Shown here in pieces: positions 14,526 to 17,504 of a DNA stretch of 17,504 nt. The translations under genes were made by a program, and so were the position numbers. The number at the start of each line of letters is the position of its first letter. Position 1 is the first letter of the stretch. The notes under the pieces are model-generated. The model ran no database searches. It worked only from the letters and a program-made list of their open reading frames with translations, and was not told the origin of the DNA. The stretch lies in NCBI GenBank assembly GCA_944351345.1, contig CALVPO010000021.1:1-17504 (forward strand), given 5' to 3'. Source of the stretch: an uncultured Bacilli bacterium (GTDB lineage Bacteria > Bacillota_I > Bacilli_A > RF39 > UBA660).

Positions 14526-15833
14526 ATGAAAAAATATAATATCTTACCAGCAGATACATATGTAGTTGTAAATAAAAGCATTATAAATGAAGAAGATAGA
14601 AAAATATTAACCATGTTATATCAACCAATAATAGGGCCTCTTCCAATAATGCTATATTTTTCTCTATGGTCAGATTTAGATAAAACAGAAATAATATCTA
14701 ATGAATATACTCATCATCATTTAGTTACCAATATGCATATGACTCTAGATGAAATAGTAGAATCCAGGAGAAAATTAGAAGCAATAGGACTGTTAAAAAC
14801 ATTTTATAAAGAAGAAAATATAAATAATTATATTTATCAATTATTTTCACCAATAAATGCCCATGATTTTTTTAATCACCCTATATTAAATGTTGTCCTA
14901 TATAATAATTTAGGAAAAAAAGAATACGAAAAATTAAAATCTTATTTTAAAATGCCTAGAATAAATACATCTAGTTATGAAGATATAACAGCATCTTTCT
15001 CGTCTGTTTTCACTTCAGTTCCCCTAACATCTTATGATATTTTAAATGATGACATTAGAAAGAAAAATATTTTAAAATTAAATATAGATAGTAATTTTGA
15101 TTTTGAGTTCTTAATAGAATCATTACCAAATACTCTAGACAAAAATAAAATATTTACTAAAGAAATTAAGGAACTAATAATAGAGTTATCATATCTTTAT
15201 GATTTAGATGTTATAAAAATAAAAGATATTCTTCCAACTTGTTTAAATGAAAGAGGAACAATAAATAAAGAAGAATTAAGAAAAAACTGCCGAAATTATT
15301 ATCAATTTGATAATCGTGGTCTTCTACCTAGTGTAGTTTATAATCAACAACCAGAATATCTAAAAGAACCAACAGGAGATACATCAAAACGTGCAAAAAT
15401 GATTTATACCTTTGAAACAATTCGCCCATACGAATTATTAAAAAGTAAAAATAATGGAGCCGAACCAACAGCAAGAGACCTTAAATTAGCCGAAGATTTA
15501 ATTATAAATTATAGTTTAAAACCAGGCGTTGCAAACGTTTTAATAGATTACATATTAAAAACTAACAATAACAAATTAACTAGATCATTAGCTGAAACAA
15601 TTGCAGGACAATGGCAACGCCTAAAAATAGAAACCGTCAGCGATGCAATGAGTCAAGCCGAAAAAGAACATAAAAAGTATCGCAAAAATAAACAAACAAC
15701 TAGTAGTAATACTAAAAGAAAAGTGATTAAAGAAGAGAAGATACCAGAATGGTTTAACAAAGAAATAAAAAAACAAGAAGTAACAAAAGAAGCTCAAGAA
15801 GAAATGCAAAACTTATTAAAGGAGTATCGATAA
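14526..15833 (+). CDS. dnaB: Replication initiation and membrane attachment protein DnaB (helicase loader)
   Basis: This is the B. subtilis-type DnaB, not the E. coli helicase. In Bacilli it acts after DnaA and DnaD and helps DnaI load the replicative helicase at oriC, in association with the membrane. The 435 residues show a winged-helix-like N-terminal domain with the conserved LTMLYQPIIGPLPIMLYFSLWSD (28-50), then LDEIVESRRKLEAIGLLKTFY (74-94), typical of DnaB/DnaD proteins. A second conserved helical domain at about 295-385 (FETIRPYELLKSKNNGAEPT, LAEDLI, GVANVLIDYIL, LAETIAGQWQRLKI) matches the DnaB/DnaD C-terminal (DDBH2) region. A lysine-rich tail follows (384-435). The ATG follows AGAGGA by about 10 bases. 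dnaI starts two codons later, so the loader pair is translated together. Confidence 0.93.
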   Translation: MKKYNILPADTYVVVNKSIINEEDRKILTMLYQPIIGPLPIMLYFSLWSDLDKTEIISNEYTHHHLVTNMHMTLDEIVESRRKLEAIGLLKTFYKEENINNYIYQLFSPINAHDFFNHPILNVVLYNNLGKKEYEKLKSYFKMPRINTSSYEDITASFSSVFTSVPLTSYDILNDDIRKKNILKLNIDSNFDFEFLIESLPNTLDKNKIFTKEIKELIIELSYLYDLDVIKIKDILPTCLNERGTINKEELRKNCRNYYQFDNRGLLPSVVYNQQPEYLKEPTGDTSKRAKMIYTFETIRPYELLKSKNNGAEPTARDLKLAEDLIINYSLKPGVANVLIDYILKTNNNKLTRSLAETIAGQWQRLKIETVSDAMSQAEKEHKKYRKNKQTTSSNTKRKVIKEEKIPEWFNKEIKKQEVTKEAQEEMQNLLKEYR

Positions 15834-15834
15834 T

Positions 15835-16770
15835 ATGAAGGACATTGCTACAGTTATAAAAGAAAATTATTATTTAAATAATGATAAATTAGAAAAAGAC
15901 TATAACCATGCCCTAGAAACTAATAAAACATTTAAAAAATTAGTAAATTCACTAAAATTACCTGACCAATATCTTATGAAATATACAACAAAACTAGAAG
16001 AAACATCTAAAGAATTAAATAACTGCAAAAAATGCAAAAATTTAAATGAATGCAAAAACTCCTATCATGGTTACGTATATTATCCTGACATATTAAACGA
16101 TAATTTAGTATTTGACTATATCCCATGTAAATATAAAAAACAAGATGATTATCAAAACCAATATAAAAAAAATATCTATCTATTTGAAGTACCAAAAGAA
16201 ATAAAAGAAGCTAGTATGAAAAATATTGATTTAGATGACCCAGAAAGATATGACATAATCAAATGGCTAAAAAACTTTATTGACAATTATCAAACAGGTA
16301 GACCAACAAAAGGACTATATTTAACTGGAAACTTTGGTTGTGGTAAAACATATCTCATCTCAGCTTGCTTAAATGAACTAGCCAAGAAAAATCATAAAAT
16401 AGCAATAATCTATTATCCAGAATTTTTAAGAAGTCTAAAAGAATCATTTGGTGATAATGAAGAATATAATAATAAATTTAATTTTATAAAAAAAATAGAA
16501 CTTCTCTTAATAGATGATATTGGTGCAGAAACTATGACAGAATGGTCAAGAGATGAAGTGCTAGGAACTATTCTTCAATATAGAATGCAAGAAGGATTAA
16601 CAACATTTTTTACATCAAATTTAACTATAAAAGATTTAGAAGAACACTTTAGCGTCTCGCATGGAGGGGTTGAAAAAGTAAAAGCCAAAAGAATAATTGA
16701 AAGAATAAAACAACTTACAACAGAAATGCTTATGGTAAGTGTAAATAAAAGAAAAGAAAGTGAGGACTAA
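15835..16770 (+). CDS. dnaI: Primosomal AAA+ helicase loader DnaI
   Basis: DnaI binds the replicative helicase and, with DnaB, places it on origin DNA using ATP. The 311 residues have the expected N-terminal helicase-binding region with a cysteine cluster (Cys64, Cys67, Cys73, His78 and Cys98 are candidate zinc ligands). A AAA+ core follows: Walker A GNFGCGKT at 165-172, Walker B LLLIDDIG at 223-230, sensor-1 region FFTSNL at 258-263, and the arginine-rich AKRIIERIK segment at 284-292. YPEFLRSLKESF (194-205) is typical of DnaC/DnaI loaders. The start is one base after the dnaB stop codon (15831-15833), and its GGAG ribosome site lies inside the end of dnaB. It overlaps nothing downstream; the next gene begins one base after its stop. 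Confidence 0.95.
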   Translation: MKDIATVIKENYYLNNDKLEKDYNHALETNKTFKKLVNSLKLPDQYLMKYTTKLEETSKELNNCKKCKNLNECKNSYHGYVYYPDILNDNLVFDYIPCKYKKQDDYQNQYKKNIYLFEVPKEIKEASMKNIDLDDPERYDIIKWLKNFIDNYQTGRPTKGLYLTGNFGCGKTYLISACLNELAKKNHKIAIIYYPEFLRSLKESFGDNEEYNNKFNFIKKIELLLIDDIGAETMTEWSRDEVLGTILQYRMQEGLTTFFTSNLTIKDLEEHFSVSHGGVEKVKAKRIIERIKQLTTEMLMVSVNKRKESED

Positions 16771-16771
16771 A

Positions 16772-17050
16772 ATGAAAGGTAATATAACTAGAGATTTTGT
16801 AGATGAATCAGGAAACAAATCAGAAATTACAATAACTTCTAATAATGATGAAAAAATAAATTTAAGCCCAAATTACAAATTACAAAGACCAAATAGTAAT
16901 AACAAATATATGAAAAAAGGTGCCAAAGGAAAAGGAGCATTCACATCAGATATAGGAATAAAAAGTGAAGGTTTTGCTCCAATATTTACCCTAGCTTTAA
17001 TAATAGCCTTAGGAGCTATAGTAGTAGCTTATATTTTCTGGAGAATATAA
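16772..17050 (+). CDS. Small tail-anchored membrane protein of unknown function
   Basis: The 92-residue product has a polar N-terminal region with Asn, Lys and Asp (1-48), a basic glycine stretch KKGAKGKGAF (48-57), and one C-terminal membrane helix at about 68-90 ending in YIFWRI. That is the layout of a tail-anchored protein facing the cytoplasm. I do not recognise the family. A GTG at 16760 in the same frame would add four residues. The ATG at 16772 has GAGG seven bases upstream inside the dnaI end, so it is preferred. It sits one base after dnaI and four bases before the acetyltransferase gene, so it belongs to the dnaB-dnaI transcript. A link to membrane attachment of the primosome is inference from position only. 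Confidence 0.75.
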   Translation: MKGNITRDFVDESGNKSEITITSNNDEKINLSPNYKLQRPNSNNKYMKKGAKGKGAFTSDIGIKSEGFAPIFTLALIIALGAIVVAYIFWRI

Positions 17051-17054
17051 CTTT

Positions 17055-17450
17055 ATGGATATTACAATTAGAAAAGGAACTGAAAAAGATGCCAAAGGAG
17101 TAATTGAAGTAAATACATTTACTTGGCTAACAACATATAAAGGTCTAATTTCTAACCAAATACTTGAAAAACGCATTGAAACTATGGACAAAAGAGTAGT
17201 AAGAATTATTGACGAAATAAAAAAATACAACAATTTATATGTTGCTCTAGATAATAAAAAAGTAGTTGGAATGATGATGTATGGGAAATCAAGAAACACC
17301 AATTATCCAAATTCAGGTGAAATATATGCAATTTATGTATTAGATAATTATCAAGGTTTAGGTATAGGAAAAAAATTATTTATGTTAGGAATAAAAGAAT
17401 TAATTAATTTAGGTTATAATTCTATGATATTAGGGATTTTTCAAAAATAA
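17055..17450 (+). CDS. GNAT acetyltransferase, short at the C-terminus
   Basis: The 131-residue product fits the GNAT fold. The N-terminal strand and helix are ITIRKGTEKDAKGVIEVN with TWLTTYKGLI. The core strand is VVGMMMYG, then EIYAIYVLDNYQGLGIGKKLF (89-109) with the acetyl-CoA loop QGLGIG at 100-105. ILGIFQK at the end stops where related proteins usually continue for some 30 residues with a NxxAxxFYxKxGF-like motif. The truncation may be natural or due to decay. Acceptor unknown; it might modify a protein or a small amine. It follows the tail-anchored gene by four bases, with GGAGA about 10 bases upstream. The last 54 bases of the window (17451-17504) hold nothing I can identify. Confidence 0.75.
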   Translation: MDITIRKGTEKDAKGVIEVNTFTWLTTYKGLISNQILEKRIETMDKRVVRIIDEIKKYNNLYVALDNKKVVGMMMYGKSRNTNYPNSGEIYAIYVLDNYQGLGIGKKLFMLGIKELINLGYNSMILGIFQK

Positions 17451-17504
17451 ATCTTACAATTTGACAAAATAAAAACAACGACCTAAAATTATTAAAAAAA
17501 ACAA

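Noticed and set aside
1..17504. tRNA, rRNA, CRISPR arrays, insertion sequences or phage genes
   Set aside because: No cloverleaf with a GGTTCGAATCC-like arm, no regularly spaced repeats, and no transposase or integrase motifs were found on either strand by eye.

Overview
The window is very AT-rich, uses AGA and ATA codons heavily, and is read with the standard bacterial code: TGA ends the gene at 5652-6356 and tryptophan is TGG. The bacterial AsnRS/AspRS/GatCAB set, T-box control, consensus sigma-A-type promoters and above all the DnaB-DnaI helicase-loader pair point to a low-GC Bacillota, probably a Bacilli or Mollicutes-related gut lineage. I cannot name a genus from the sequence alone.

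Left part (1-3300). The start of a Fic-domain protein runs off the left edge on the minus strand. It has its own promoter and follows the terminator of cysS (CysRS, minus strand). cysS shares a divergent promoter region with a plus-strand multi-pass membrane protein. That gene converges on a HIT-family nucleotide hydrolase across a two-way terminator.

Middle part (3300-6360). A secreted or anchored protein looks like a shrunken arylsulfotransferase homologue and carries an in-frame 21-bp tandem duplication. It is followed closely by a sugar-phosphate nucleotidyltransferase-like gene, a short hairpin terminator and a CPBP (CAAX-type) membrane protease.

Core operon (6384-13133). A perfect TTGACA/17/TATAAT promoter drives a complete T-box riboswitch and then gatC-gatA-gatB-asnS-aspS, closed by a terminator that overlaps the aspS stop. 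The set makes Asp-tRNA and Asn-tRNA and, through GatCAB, amidated tRNAs. The specifier loop holds an Asn codon (AAC, followed by A) and, one base upstream, a Glu codon (GAA). The leader may therefore sense tRNA-Asn, tRNA-Glu or both, which would fit the pathway. This is the most interesting feature of the window.

Right part (13200-17504). A glycerophosphodiester phosphodiesterase is followed by a single-cluster ferredoxin, then a gap of about 320 bp with what looks like the decayed end of a minus-strand gene. The primosome operon follows: dnaB (helicase loader and membrane attachment), dnaI (AAA+ loader), a small tail-anchored membrane protein and a short, possibly truncated GNAT acetyltransferase. 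Most of the window is ordinary housekeeping. No mobile element, CRISPR array, tRNA or rRNA gene was seen.
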